Source: Halisarca cf. caerulea
Taxonomy: Eukaryota; Porifera; Demospongiae; Chondrillida; Halisarcidae
Direction: 5' to 3'
Assembly (NCBI GenBank): GCA_963170055.1
Contig: CAUJGJ010000003.1
Coordinates: 358,844-422,843, forward strand
DNA: 64,000 nt
Shown here: piece after piece, positions 1-36,585 of the stretch
How the letters are laid out: each line of letters begins with the position of its first letter
Position numbering within the stretch: the first letter of the stretch is position 1
The notes under the pieces: generated by a model
What the model saw: the letters and a program-made list of their open reading frames with translations, nothing else
The model's database searches: none
Told to the model about the DNA's origin: nothing
Program-made: the position numbers and the translations under genes

Positions 1-86
1 ACCCAACCTACCTCCATATAGCACCCAACCTACCTCCATGTAGCAGCCAACCTACCTCCATGCAGCAGCCAACCTACCACCATGTA
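1..86 (+). repeat. 22-bp minisatellite, left portion
   Basis: Units cctacctccatgtagcagcc plus aa. This is the same array as 2333-3560, split by the transposon at 87-2332. It probably continues beyond the window. Confidence 0.93.
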
Positions 87-2332
87 CGCAGGTAAGTTAT
101 GTCCGAATCTAGCCAAAACATGGGCGTTTTGTGGTTTTCACAGTATGAATTTCATTACCACTGAATTGCGTGGGTTGGTCATGTGCCAGTAACGTGAATC
201 AGCTTAGGAAAAGCCTCGACAAGAAAGTAGAAGCTCCAGACCCTACCCAACTCTACACAGCACGTTCTATTCTCAAAATTCTAAGCATTAGTTTTCGGAT
301 GTTAACGCTTTCTTCGGCAGGTTGGATAGAATGTACGCCGATTTTAACCCTTTTTTGTGGATGGGCCACTATAGTGGCTCACGTGACCAATCCGTGTTGT
401 GGGCTAAGTGGTAAAATTGCGTAACCGTTATTGTGGACTGGCCACTATAGTGGCTCCTTCTTTTTCTATTATTTTTGGAGCGAAGTGGATTACTTTGGTC
501 ACAACTAACACTTTTAAAGCTAGCCAAGCCTTCTTGAAGCACAACTGAATACACAACTAAGAGAAATTTGCACACACTGACTTGTAAAAGGCTGAAACGT
601 AAGCGTATATAAGTTCCGCCGACGGGTGAAAAAAGACAAGGTTCGAAAAGGCTTACTTTCTATTCATAAACTTTCCAAATGTAGCGCTATCCACATTAGG
701 CTAAAGAACAGACCAAACTTGTGCATTTTGTTCAGTAGCAGCTGAAGAAATAGCACTGAAGATAGTAGAAAGCAAGCAAAGAATCTTCGGTGCGAAATCC
801 GACGAACGATAACATTTCCTCTTGAATTTCGACATCTTTTCGAAGGATCACTCTATTGAGGGCACAAAGCAAGTACAGTTGGAGCCAGTACAATATGAAA
901 GCGCTTGTAACTGTTCGTTTTAGCCAAGAACTAGATTTCTAGTGAACCAAATCATTGTAAAACTTTGCATAATTCCGCATATTATCGCATAATCTCTGCA
1001 TAACGCCGAATTTTAGTTCTTTTTTGTACAATTTTCTATTAGTTCTAACTTTGTTGTAATGTGTACCACAGCCCTCAAGTTTCTAGCCTGTGTCCTTATC
1101 ACCCCACGTAGCCTGCTTATAAAATTTGAACAAATTTCGCTAAGATTTGCTTATCTCCCACAGCCACACGTTGAGCCACTATAGTGGCCCGTCCACAACA
1201 ACGCGTTTTTCGCAAGCGCGCATGTCCTACAATAAAGGGTTAAGTACAACTGGATATTGGAAGGGAAGATTCGACGTCGAGGAAAGTTGACAATCTTTTT
1301 CCAACTTCTTCGATCGTTTAGAACCATGGAGCTACGTAAGATCGTATGGTTGAATTGGCCTTGAGAGAAGCCTTTTTCGGGGCAAATTTCTTTGTGAAAG
1401 GCTGAGATCCAAATGGCGGTCCATGACTACAAAAATGTAAGGAGGATTTCTAAAAGGTAAAGCTATATTTCACTGCGTATACTTTTGATTGATTGTTTCG
1501 TTCAAGATATGCCGCACTATTTCTTGTCTTGTTCTGGCTGGAAAGCCACAAAAGGCTGTACATAACAGCCAAGGAGTAGAATTAAAAAGTATACGTGGTG
1601 AAAATGTAAATATTGATCCTACGATTATTTCAAACCCACTTTATAAGGTTTAAAAGCCATCATCCAGATCTCCGCCTTTTGCACTAAAACATTTTTCACC
1701 ACTAGCACATACAACTCTAGCCATAGACCTCAGTCTATGGCCTAGCTAGAATTGCATGTGATGTCACGTGACTTTAAGGAAGGAAGATGACTTTCACCAC
1801 AAGAAAACTTCATCGAAAAACGCGGTGGTAGAAATCTCCGATTCTCAGCATGAAACTTTGAGGTATTGTCCCCAAAGGGTCAAACCCCTAGAATCCGAAT
1901 GAGGGTCTTTGTACGTTGTTTCGTTTGCTTTATGTCCAACGGATTATAACTGGTCACCCTAGAATTTTGTACAAATTGTTGGACATAACAGCCATACAGT
2001 GGAGCCTAAAGACCCTGATTCGGATTTAAAAAGTTCGATATCTGTGTGTTCTTTTGAGCCCAGTTTTGTGTCCAAAAGCCTAAGTTTCTACCACCGCGTT
2101 TTTGCATTTTTATGTTTTCGTATACAGTTAGATAAACTCGTCACACGAAGTTTCGTGTCTCTCCACAAGAATCTAAAACACTCAGATCCAAAGTAGATAT
2201 GCTTAAGAAACAACGCAAAGCGTTTTCTTGGCATCACTACTCGTGCACATGCAAAACAGACCGATTGATTTCACTACTTCAATAATGGCGGCCATTTTTG
2301 TTTATGTCCAAATCAGACATAACATACCTGTG
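87..2332. mobile_element. TIR element (CGCAGGTAAGTTATGTCC termini) inserted in a minisatellite, TA duplication
   Basis: The left end cgcaggtaagttatgtccga and right end agacataacatacctgtg are inverted copies. TA lies at 85-86 and 2333-2334. Removing the element and one TA restores the 22-bp satellite unit ccatgTAgcagcc, so both the boundaries and the target duplication are certain. The interior has no transposase ORF and hosts a younger TTAA element at 344-1243. The same termini recur through the window. Confidence 0.88.
344..1243. mobile_element. TTAA-flanked MITE of 900 bp nested in the TA element
   Basis: TTAACCC at the left and GGGTTAA at the right, with inverted subterminal modules centred on the perfect palindrome gccactatagtggc (366-379, again near 444, and near 1174). 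The TTAA duplications and CCC/GGG ends suggest mobilisation by a piggyBac-type transposase. Related copies start at 12500 and 19989. Confidence 0.8.
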
Positions 2333-3560
2333 TAGCAGCCAAACTACCTCTACATAGCAGCCAACCTACCTCCATATAGCACCCAACCTACCTCCATGTA
2401 GTAGCCGACCTACCTCCATGTAGCACCCAACCTACCTCCATATAGCACCCAACTTACCTCCGTGTAGTAGCCGACCTACCTCCATGTAGCAGCTAGCCTA
2501 CCTCCATATAGCACCCAACTTACCTCCATGTAGTAGCCGACCTACCTCCATGTAGCAGCCGACCTACCTCCATGTAGCAGCCAACCTACCTCCATGTGGC
2601 AGCCGACCTACCTCCATGTAGCAGCCAACCTACCTCCATGTAGCAGCCGACCTACCTCCATGTAGCAGCCAATCTACCTCCATGCATTAGCCGACCTACC
2701 TCCATCAAGCAGCCGACTTACCTCCATATAGCGGCCAACCTACCTCAATGTAGCAGCCAACCTACCTCCATGTAGCACCTAACGTACCTCCATGTAGCAC
2801 CCAACCTACCTCCATGTAGCAGCCGACCTACCTCCATGTAGCAGCCAACCTACCTCCATATAGCAGCCAACCTACCTCCATATAGCAGCCAACCTACCTC
2901 CATATAGCACCCAACCTACTTGCATATAGCAGCCAACCTACCTCCATGTAGCACCTAACTTACCTCCATGTAGCACCCAACCTACCTCCATATAGCAGCC
3001 GACCTACCTCCATGTAGCAGCCAACCTACCTCCATGTAGCAGCCGACCTACCTCCATGTAGCAGCCAATCTACCTCCATGCATTAGCCGACCTACCTCCA
3101 TCAAGCAGCCGACTTACCTCCATATAGCGGCCAACCTACCTCAATGTAGCAGCCAACCTACCTCCATGTAGCACCTAACGTACCTCCATGTAGCACCCAA
3201 CCTACCTCCATGTAGCAGCCGACCTACCTCCATGTAGCAGCCAACCTACCTCCATATAGCAGCCAACCTACCTCCATATAGCAGCCAACCTACCTCCATA
3301 TAGCACCCAACCTACCTCCATATAGCACCCAACCTACCTCCATGTAGCACCTAACTTACCTCCATGTAGCACCCAACCTACCTCCATATAGCAGCCAACT
3401 TACCTCCATGTAGCAGCCGACCTACCTCCATGTAGCAGCCAACCTACCTGGATGTAGTAGCCGACCTACCTCCATGTAGCAGCCAACCTTCCTCCATATA
3501 GCACCCAACTTACCTGGATGTAGTAGCCGACCTACCTCCATGTAGCAGCCAACCTACCTC
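2333..3560 (+). repeat. 22-bp minisatellite, main portion, with a 396-bp higher-order repeat
   Basis: About 55 copies of cctacctccatgtagcagcc plus aa, with tatag/tgtag and gcacc/gcagcc variants. A rare run of variants (catgcattag, then catcaagcag, then tagcggcc) occurs near 2671 and again 396 bp (18 units) later near 3067. A block of 18 units was therefore duplicated. It lies just 5' of the first RTK exon I could place. Confidence 0.93.
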
Positions 3561-3656
3561 TGCGCATCCAATGCCGCCTACCTGTCATGATCCAGAGACA
3601 TTACACTCATGGTGGTTGTGGAACTGAAGAAGTGTTAACTCGGCTCTTTTCTTCAG

Positions 3657-28461
<24,805 letters not shown>

Positions 28462-28801
28462 CACCTTTACAATTTGTTAACTGCTGGTCATTTTTTATGA
28501 TCACATACTTATCCACAACTCAAGTTTTCGGGTTGATTTGAAATTCTGATTGACCTTATATTGCAATTGATTAGTATCACACAACATCCCATTGTTGACA
28601 TGTACTTTCTAGTTAACAGGTATTACTCATTTTTCATGACTCACTTTATCTTAAACAGGAGATGGCAATAGCATTAGAAGGAAGTAGTGTACGTGTGTGC
28701 ACACAAATGCTCTAAAATGTGTGCTGTCCATGGCCAACTGCCTTTACTTAGCATATTTGATGAGATGCAATGAATCTGAGAGAGCTAAGAACTGCTGAGG
28801 T

Positions 28802-29511
28802 CACAGGGTATTTATTTATAACCGTCCAGTAATATAATGCAAAAATGGCCGTCGTGAAATAGTTTCACGAATTATCGATTGTTTCTATTTAGTTGACCAG
28901 TTTTTTTGCCCAGTTCTTAATGAACGAAAGATTTGTATATTCTGCGCATGATGATGCTAAACTAGCAATTGTTTCTATTGTCTGAAGAAAGATAGCGAGC
29001 CTGGAATACATAGCAGTTTCAGACAAACTTTGCCTCGGTTGCAGTTTTAGAACCCTCTCAATTCACATGAAGCAACACGAAAAGACAGAACAAGAGCTAT
29101 CCAAAAATCGTTCGGGGCTATAGGTTATAATCTTCTGTAAAAAGTTATAACCGAAAAACCTGTTTCTTCACCCTTCAAACAGCCAAAATTTAGCATAAAT
29201 GGTCAAATTGAAAGAAACTGCTTGATTGTAGCACTATGCCCGGAACAATTTTTACAAACTGAAACATCTTAAGACTCCATCGAAGTAGGATTGGACAAGA
29301 TTCAAAGGCATCTAAAGGTCTGGCGAAATTACTTTATCTTCTCCTTCAATAAAACTGCCATTTTTTGTGACGTTTCATTAAGACTTAGGCGCAACGTCAC
29401 AAAAATCGCCTTCTCTTCCCATTCTGTTGATACGTGAAATTTGCGACGTCATCTGAAAGACGCTAAATGACGCATTAAAAAAGCTGCTAATTGATGTAGA
29501 AAACAAGCACT
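28802..29511. mobile_element. CACAGGGT-family element, right end missing
   Basis: It begins CACAGGGTATTTATTTATAA and is collinear with 38080-38828 and 45175-45933 (ccgtccagtaatataatgca, gcactatgcccggaacaatt). It stops in the segment that precedes the right terminus in complete copies. Confidence 0.75.
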
Positions 29512-30445
29512 ATTGATATGGTTGAAAATAGCAATATTTATATGGTTGAAAATAGCAACTATGGAACAGGTACAACATGTTTTTGGTGCTTTAAATGACA
29601 CACGAGTAAAATATGAATGTTCAGTTTACTATCTGTATGGTTTCTTGGGGTTTACAACAGCCTTCAGGAAGCTAAAACTAAGCGTTTAATTTGAAGCATT
29701 TGGAAACGGCAGCAATTTTGTTTCATGGCAAAGTATGCCATAACATACCTGCGTACATATTGAAAGCATAGTCAGTCTGTGCCTTTGGGAGGCCACTCAA
29801 CTGGGAGAATTTGCTAAGCAACATTGCTTCGGATTCCAAATATTCCACTTAGGATTCCTAACATGCACTTCTTCAGTTAATTGGGTGTCCCTTCATACCT
29901 ATAGCATGAAGACAGGATGTAAGATGTCAGAATGGCATTCCAAAGTAATTGTCCTCGAACATAGCTTAGCTGAAAAGCAGTTCTTTGCCCAAAGGGCTGT
30001 GCTATATAGCTATAATATACACATGCTTTCTCTTGTAGGTTACCGTAAGCAACTGATCATGATATGCATGTTGCATTATTGATATAATTGGCTCTTAACT
30101 AGAGGCAATAAATTAGTTGACTCATTTGTAAAGTCATGCAACTAGTTTGTTTATGAGTCAAAGTCAGCTGTGTTTTGAGTACCCTTAAAAATAAATTAGA
30201 CAGTACTAAAGATATAGTTGTAGAAATTATTTGACATGCTAGATCAATTTGGATAAGTTATATCTTTGGAGAGTCACTTGGGCTTCTTCAGGTACACACT
30301 AAAAAACTAAAAACTGATCAGTTCTGTCTAAAGATAAAATTTATCCAAACTACTTAAGATAAGCTGTTTTGTCATGTTTATGTGCAGGGAGGTTTTAGCA
30401 ATCTTGAAATTACTTGCTACAACATACTTAAACATGTTATTTTTT
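29512..30445. other. Unassigned intergenic DNA
   Basis: AT-rich sequence with no supported gene. A CGCAGGT-family right terminus (ccataacatacctgcg|TA) lies at 29738-29753 without a recognisable left partner. Short ORFs look random. Confidence 0.6.
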
Positions 30446-30852
30446 AAACCCTTAAATTATTTTTTTAGGTCCCTGAAATACAGCTTATTTGAATGGTAAA
30501 CAGAGTAAAGTTTCCAAATTTGGGAGCCCTATTAGCTAGACTTTCCAAATTTGGTGACTCCAGCACTGAACCAATGTCTATTACTTATCCCAATGAGCCA
30601 TATTTCAGGGCTGGGACTTGTTGTTGCAACTTCAAAAGACAAATTGCAGCTTAAATGCGTCACTTTATGTATCAACATTGTTTGGTTCCCCAGAGATTTA
30701 GGCCATTCTGAGTTCAAATTCTGGAGATATCCAATAAAATTAGCTCAAACTGCTATCATAACAAGCTTTGCTTACAAATTCCCCAAGAATGTTATGAAAA
30801 CAGTGAAAAGTCCACACTTTGTGGCAAGTCCTTAAAAAATAATTAAGGGTAT
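30446..30852. mobile_element. MITE-like element with AACCCTTAAATTATTTTTT termini
   Basis: aaacccttaaattatttttt at the left is inverted at the right (aaaaaataattaagggtat). The right end recurs in the opposite orientation at 39886-39930 (tatacccttcaattattttt), which supports a dispersed family. Confidence 0.6.
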
Positions 30853-31006
30853 AAAAATAACCTGTTCTTGGATTTATTTTCCTACATAATATTATTATAC
30901 AATCAAACAATTATTGAAAGAAGAAATATTTGAGTTACTGGAAAAGTATACCAGTTGTAGCCTTAGTAGAAACAAACTTGAAGCTGTGGGTGTGATCCTG
31001 AGGCTA

Positions 31007-31690
31007 CGCAGGTATGTTATGTCCGATTTTAGACATAGAACAAAATGGCGGACGTTATCGAAACATGAAGTTTATTGCCTTGTTCTCTGCCGAAATGTGA
31101 AATACAGCTCCAGATATTGCTTGTACCAACATATGAACATATATATTTTGTAACTGAATGATTTCGAGGCCTATTTAATTCTCAATAGTTTGTCTCTGTC
31201 CACATTATTCAGACCTATGTGGAAGCACAAAGATTGCAAATTCCGGTCGGAGAAATCTCGGGTTTTGCGTACAAAAGTAGGCTCAAAAGGTAGAACAAAG
31301 TATGAACTTTCTAAATCGAAAAATGAATTTTGATGCTCCGTTCCACGGCTGTTATGTCCAAGGTTATACACAAGAAACACACCTCTATGGCCACAAAACG
31401 CTGGACATAAAATGAATGGAGCAACGTACGAAGATTCATTTTTCGATTCTGGGGGTTTGGTCCTTTAAGAACAATCTGTGAAGGTTTCAATACTAAAATC
31501 CAAAATTTTTCCGACCGAAATTTCGATTGAAATATTCTTGTGGAGTCATCTTCCTTCTTCGTCGAATATCACATGCAGTCACGTGGTTTGATTACTTCAT
31601 ACAAAACCAGACTGCGTGTCTATATACCAGCAGATAAGTCACCGAGTTAGTTCTTTCAACAAACGAAACTGTCTCTAGTGCCCACTGGTG
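31007..31690. mobile_element. CGCAGGT-family element, left end with TA flank, right end unclear
   Basis: TA|CGCAGGTATGTTATGTCCGA starts the element. The interior includes ggctgttatgtccaaggtta and gccacaaaacgctggacata, shared with 15985-16300. No matching right terminus was found before the crystallin gene, so it is probably truncated. Confidence 0.65.
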
Positions 31691-32104
31691 TTTTTGTTCT
31701 CTTCCTATACACTGTCATTCAGGTATTGTAAATTGCTTGAAATTATGAAGAACCTTACAACGCTTACAAATATTATCAAAAACGTAATATTGTTCATGTT
31801 CAAATAACTTAAAAGAAGCTCGGTATGTATATCATGAGCAAACCGCGTGACTAATAGCAAATTCACGCGGCGAACATTATGTTTTATCACTATGTACTCC
31901 TATGCTGCAGAAAATACCCACACAATATTACTCTACTATATCAAACTATGTGGCAGTTTCCTTTCTGCATATGAAGGAATGTATTTTCAGTCTGAGCACA
32001 ACAACCACACTCGGGAAGAAGCGTGCACGCATTCAGTGCCATGGATTCACATCCATTCTCAGGTTACGTACAAGATGTAACATAGTGATATCATGTAGCT
32101 AGAG

Positions 32105-32125
32105 GGAGCCAATATATAGGCCACT
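32105..32125 (+). promoter_or_regulatory. CCAAT/TATA-like core promoter of the crystallin gene
   Basis: gagccaatatataggccact lies about 85 bp upstream of the ATG. The overlapping CCAAT and TATATA are compatible with a core promoter, giving a 5' UTR of about 50 nt. Support is positional only. Confidence 0.4.
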
Positions 32126-32195
32126 CGAGAGTGTAGAGAGCATACAGATTTGTCAGTATACTTGTATCGAAGAATTAAGAGCATTATTGTTTACA

Positions 32196-32768
32196 ATGGG
32201 CTATAACTCTGGAATAACCTTCTTTAACAGCAAAAATAACGCTCAAAGTACACAGTACTATCAAGATGTAGCTGATCTGGATAGTGGCTACGACCAGTGT
32301 AAAGTTGAAACTGTGAATGCCAATGGAGCAGTGTGGATTCTGTATAGTGTCCAGGACTTTGGCGGACAAAAAGCTGGAAAAGGTCAATCCTACATTGTGT
32401 ACCCTGGAACACCTGGTCTGGTCAAAGTTCCCTTCAAAGTGAAGTCTGCTCAGGCTTTTAATGTGACTATGCCTTGCATTTGCTGCTTTGAGCATTCTGA
32501 GTACAGAGGAAACAAATTGCAACTGCAGGCATCGGATCCAGATGTAACGCAGAACTTCCCTGTCGGCAAGGTACCTGGAATGAGTTCTGCAATTGGCATG
32601 AAAGCACTTTGGTATTTGTGTACCAAACCAGGTTACAACGGTGCCTTCATAAAGATGAATGCCTTGGACGATAAACAGGAGTATCCTCATTTCGGATTAC
32701 TGGGAATAAATGATCAGGTTGCATCTGTTGAAATGGTCAGAATGTCAGTTGATGGGTCACAGAATTGA
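32196..32768 (+). CDS. Betagamma-crystallin-like protein, intronless, 190 aa
   Basis: A single uninterrupted ORF from ATG at 32196 (context tttacaATGG) to TGA. The N-terminal half opens with GITFFNSKNNAQSTQYYQDV and contains a VWILYSVQDFGGQKAGKGQS Greek-key-like segment. The C-terminal half has the characteristic CCFEHSEYRGNKLQLQ motif ([FY]E...[YF]RG), then SSAIGMKALWYLCTKPGYNG. Two domains of about 85-95 residues match the betagamma-crystallin architecture known in animals including sponges, which are soluble, often calcium-binding structural or stress proteins. No signal peptide is seen. It lies between transposons but has no internal damage, so it is probably functional. Calcium sites ([ND]-[ND]-x-x-[ST]-S) are not clearly complete. 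Confidence 0.8.
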   Translation: MGYNSGITFFNSKNNAQSTQYYQDVADLDSGYDQCKVETVNANGAVWILYSVQDFGGQKAGKGQSYIVYPGTPGLVKVPFKVKSAQAFNVTMPCICCFEHSEYRGNKLQLQASDPDVTQNFPVGKVPGMSSAIGMKALWYLCTKPGYNGAFIKMNALDDKQEYPHFGLLGINDQVASVEMVRMSVDGSQN

Positions 32769-32843
32769 ACATGTTTGGAGAGCAGCAGCGAAATTGGAAT
32801 ACTACTGTTCATAATCAGTGCTTTGAATTAGTAAATCAGATTA

Positions 32844-33811
32844 CGCAGGTATGTTATGTCCAATTTTATGGCGCCGTCAAAATGGCCGCCACTACGGTGA
32901 CCGTAATTGCACCCCTATTTTCTCCACAGATACCTCCTAAAAAGCCTACAAGAAGCCATGAATGATATTTTTAACTTGTCTACTATGTAGAAATAACCTT
33001 TTCTTTTGTGTGATGTTTTCAACAGTTGCACAATTAATCATTTGCTACAACATACGAAAACAGCTTTAGTGAAAAAGGCGGAGACCTAGATGGTGGTTTT
33101 TCAACCTTACAATGGGTTCAAAATGACCTTAGGATCAATATCTAAATTTTCACCGCGTATAATTTTGAAATTCAGTTCTTTCGTTGTTATGTACAGCATT
33201 TTGTAGTTTGCAAGCAAGGACAAGACAGGATATAGTTAGACATAACTTGAATGGAACAAGCAATCAAAATTATACGCGGTGAAAAGTTAGCTTTACCTTT
33301 TAGAAATCATCTCTTAAATTTCTGCAGTTATGCACCGCCATCTAGATCTCCGCCTTTTACAAAGAAATTTACCTAGTGCAGAAGACCCAACTCCAGAGCA
33401 AAGTCACATGATGTCACGAGAACTAATTATGATGTCACGGTATTCATCATCACCGAACGGTGCACGTATACGCGTTGATCGTGAAGTTTAGAGCGCCGGT
33501 GCAATAGATACTTTCGTCCATGCAGCACTTCAATGCCTTAACTGGATGACGATCCATGCAAATGTACAGAGAATCGTACAGTATAAGAGGTATCCCCATT
33601 GTAAACGTGGATTTTTGTTGAAACGGCCATATTAAAAAAAAGGCAAGCACGCGAGCGTGGCAGCCAGTATACTCGCGCGTATATTGTCGTGTGGGACGTG
33701 GTCACATAGCGAGAGCGTGATAAATTGTCCGAGGCGTGACGATATAATCGCATACCTGCCAAACCGCAAAACGCCCCTTACCAGCCTCAATTCGGACATA
33801 ACTTACCTGCG
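32844..33811. mobile_element. CGCAGGT-family TIR element with TA duplication, 968 bp
   Basis: TA at 32842-32843 and 33812-33813 flank cgcaggtatgttatgtccaa and the inverted cggacataacttacctgcg. The interior shares the segment with ttttcaccgcgtataatttt with 1440-1660. It starts about 75 bp after the crystallin stop codon and could overlap its 3' UTR. Confidence 0.82.
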
Positions 33812-35063
33812 TACCTGTTAATTTTTTTGTGCTACTGCTCATCATAATAATAGTTATAATTTTGCTTCAAGTTGATCAATTTCCTATCCGATATGAATTC
33901 AGCATACTGCATGAACTCTAAAATGCATTTTGAACCTCTATTATTAGTGTGTATGCATGCTCCATAGGCCTTATAAACCTTATGTGCTAGGTCTTAACTA
34001 TTGGCAAATCAGTCCATCATTAGAAATTTAGTGATTCTAACTTTGCTATTGTTAGACATTTTAGCTATTGAGTGTTTAGTTAGCTTTCTTTCCCCAGCTG
34101 TTACAACTCAATCTTTAACTCCCCACTTTTGCAGTACTTTCCTGTTGTGTGCCTGTTAATTTCCAAATCAAAAGAGTACGATCGAATAGCTAAACAAGCA
34201 ATTCACTTGGCAGTGCTGCTTTGACACTCCAAACTTAAAGTGTCAAAGCAGCAAAGATTCATCATTTAGGTATAAATTCATATTTGCATAGTGTATACAT
34301 ATTTAATGGGAACATAGGGCAGTTATGTCCATTTGTGAAAGTATAATGTAACCGTAGCTGCAAATTTCAATTCAGCTGTACATGTTGATTCATTAAATTT
34401 TTGTTCCGCCAAAATTAGTAGACATAATCTTATGGCTAACTCTGCTTAACCACTTGCTTAAACTCTGTCTCAAACTAACCACTACCCTTTTCTGTACATC
34501 ATTACCTGTAGTGAATAATCTGACTATCTGCCTAACATGCTGCATGTGGAACATGAGAGGGAATTTGGAGGTGTGAAAATTGTGTTGTTTCCAAAACTTC
34601 TTTTGTAAGTCCCTTACAGCATTCATAAGATACCATTATAATTACATGATAGTAATTCTATAGCAGAGAATCATTTAAACCTGACATAGGTAGCCATTTG
34701 GAATGTTGTTGTCAACTATTTCACAAGCTACAGCACAGGGTATTTATATCCGCCTTCACTATAACAGAGGAAGTGATCATTGCAAAAATACCAAAGTTTT
34801 TGTACTATTTCCACCCATTTTGCTGTATATTACCACTTATCTTTCATATATACAAGTAATGTTATAAGCTTTTATGTGTTAAACATAATTGTATTCGGGT
34901 AATAAGCAAAGCAAACTAGTGAACTACGGCGGTTTGAAAACTTCCCACGAAAGACAGAAATCCTCTTTTCCGGAATTGAAAATGGCATTGAAATGGGTTG
35001 AAACTTGCAATAATACTTAGCAAATTCTATAATCTTTCCAGATTTTGCTTGAGCTTAGCAATA
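33812..35063. other. Unassigned intergenic DNA
   Basis: No gene is supported. One perfect short inverted pair (aagtgtcaaagcagc / gctgctttgacactt near 34218-34255) forms a hairpin. Confidence 0.55.
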
Positions 35064-35224
35064 TACCGTAGGATGGGTTTTAATTGCTAGATTGAAATAA
35101 ATGCTGATTGCTATATATAGCTAATGCAAAAACGCAACCATCTATATAGCCTGGCTTGCATGTAGTTATGTTAGGAAATGCAATTATTAAAAACGTAATC
35201 TAGTGTGCAACCCATCCTATGGTA
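35064..35224. mobile_element. 161-bp MITE with TACCGTAGGATGGGTT termini
   Basis: taccgtaggatgggtt at the left and aacccatcctatggta at the right are inverted with one mismatch. TA dinucleotides at both ends suit a TA target duplication (Tc1/mariner-like). Confidence 0.7.
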
Positions 35225-35624
35225 ACTGGTTTGGGCATTTTTATAAAGAAAAATACCACATTTGCGGGGAAATTTGGTGGATAACGCAATAAATTTAGGC
35301 CTCATTTTCACGGAAATGCTTTTTCTAGTATACATATAAATTTGGATCCATTTTCATGGGGCTGACATAGAAACGCGAATGCTCATGTCCGTTTATAATT
35401 TTGTCGAGACGTTGGGAAGTTGCACGTGACAAGCACAACACACGTCATGTGCAATCAAGCAGCACCTGCACAAAGTGCCTTGTAACGCTAGCAGAAAAGA
35501 TTATTGTTCGTCCGAAGATAAAGTGCACTTACTTCTCAGCATTATACACCAGTGCAAAGTGAGAAAGCTTTAAGACAATGTAGATTGAGAGAGTGTAAAG
35601 AGCAAGTATAATTTAATAATAAAA

Positions 35625-36585
35625 GACATTTTCGATTTGTTTACAAACGAACTGCCAGAAACAGAAGAGGAAGCGCTCGCCCTAGATACAGACTATCACT
35701 TGAAGAATGAAATAACAAAAGCTATACTAACAACAAAACTAAAGAACATTCGTCTTCATTTTCGTAAAGCAGTAGATACTGGATGAAAAAGCGGACAAGG
35801 GTGGGTGATGTTTCTGTTTTTTGATCTGTGAGAGAAGATCTGGGGTGGCAGCCCTGCAACAGAGCTGATGACATCTGGGGTAAAGACTAGTGATTTAGTC
35901 ATAGTAGAAGAGGACACTTTACAGGACACAGATACTGAGAAAACTGTCACCCAGACTGGTCCATCGGCATCTGGAACAAGCCAGGATACACCAAGCATCT
36001 AATCAACAAGTAGCAACAATCCAGCAGTAGCAATCAAACAATCATTAACAATCCAGGCAACAGATACACAACCTGATCCATCAGTAGTTGGACCGCAGAC
36101 ATCAGCCAGTGTAGAACCGGAGTCTAGAACAGTTACTGCTAATCATCACTGGACACTGCTAAATGACACATTAAAAAAACTACAAAGTAAGTTAAGAGAA
36201 AAGTATCAGTTCAAACGTGGATATGGCTAAGGAAGAACTGGAGACAAAAAGAAAACTGTTAGACCATATGAGCTAGGCTGAAGAACACCACCGATCGAGT
36301 ATGCTACAACTGACTGAGACAGTGGAAAGTGTGTACAAATCAATTAAAGGAGGCTTTACCGCATTAACGAACTGTATGTCAATGATATCCCAATACCCAC
36401 AGCCCTCTCAACAATATTTTTATGGATTACCGCACAGCCAAGCCGTACGCCCTCCCATGACTTCTCTACCACCAGGTACTTATCATCCATCTACTCCAGC
36501 TACCACCCCAGGCCACCCATACCCTCCTCATCCTGCATACATTTTCAATAAAGAATTCGAAGGTGCGCCATGCCACCAGATTTAG
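35625..36585 (+). pseudogene. Decayed Myb/SANT- or MADF-like DNA-binding protein
   Basis: One frame reads a conserved block across several stops: NEITKAILTTKLKNIRLHFR, KAVDTG, stop, KSGQGWVMFLFFDL, stop, EKIWGGSPATELM, followed by an acidic Ser/Thr/Gln-rich linker. The K-S-G-x-G ... F-F-D-L ... I-x-G-x-x-P-A-T spacing resembles Myb/SANT or MADF domains found in transposon-associated and regulatory proteins. It has four or more in-frame stops and a frameshift near 36300. A final open stretch (36301-36585) is proline/tyrosine rich. The family is inferred from motif spacing only. Confidence 0.5.

Noticed and set aside
32184..32690. Minus-strand 168-codon ORF overlapping the crystallin gene
   Set aside because: It is a shadow of the plus-strand gene, which has clear domain motifs; the minus frame has none.
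35760..36290. TGA read as tryptophan or another residue (altered genetic code), suggested by TGA in the Myb/MADF-like and Gypsy frames
   Set aside because: The RTK and crystallin genes end at TGA in the expected place and use TGG for conserved tryptophans; the affected frames also contain TAA/TAG and frameshifts, so decay explains them.
36301..36585. A separate proline-rich gene
   Set aside because: It continues the decayed Myb/MADF-like frame after a frameshift, so it is treated as part of that pseudogene.
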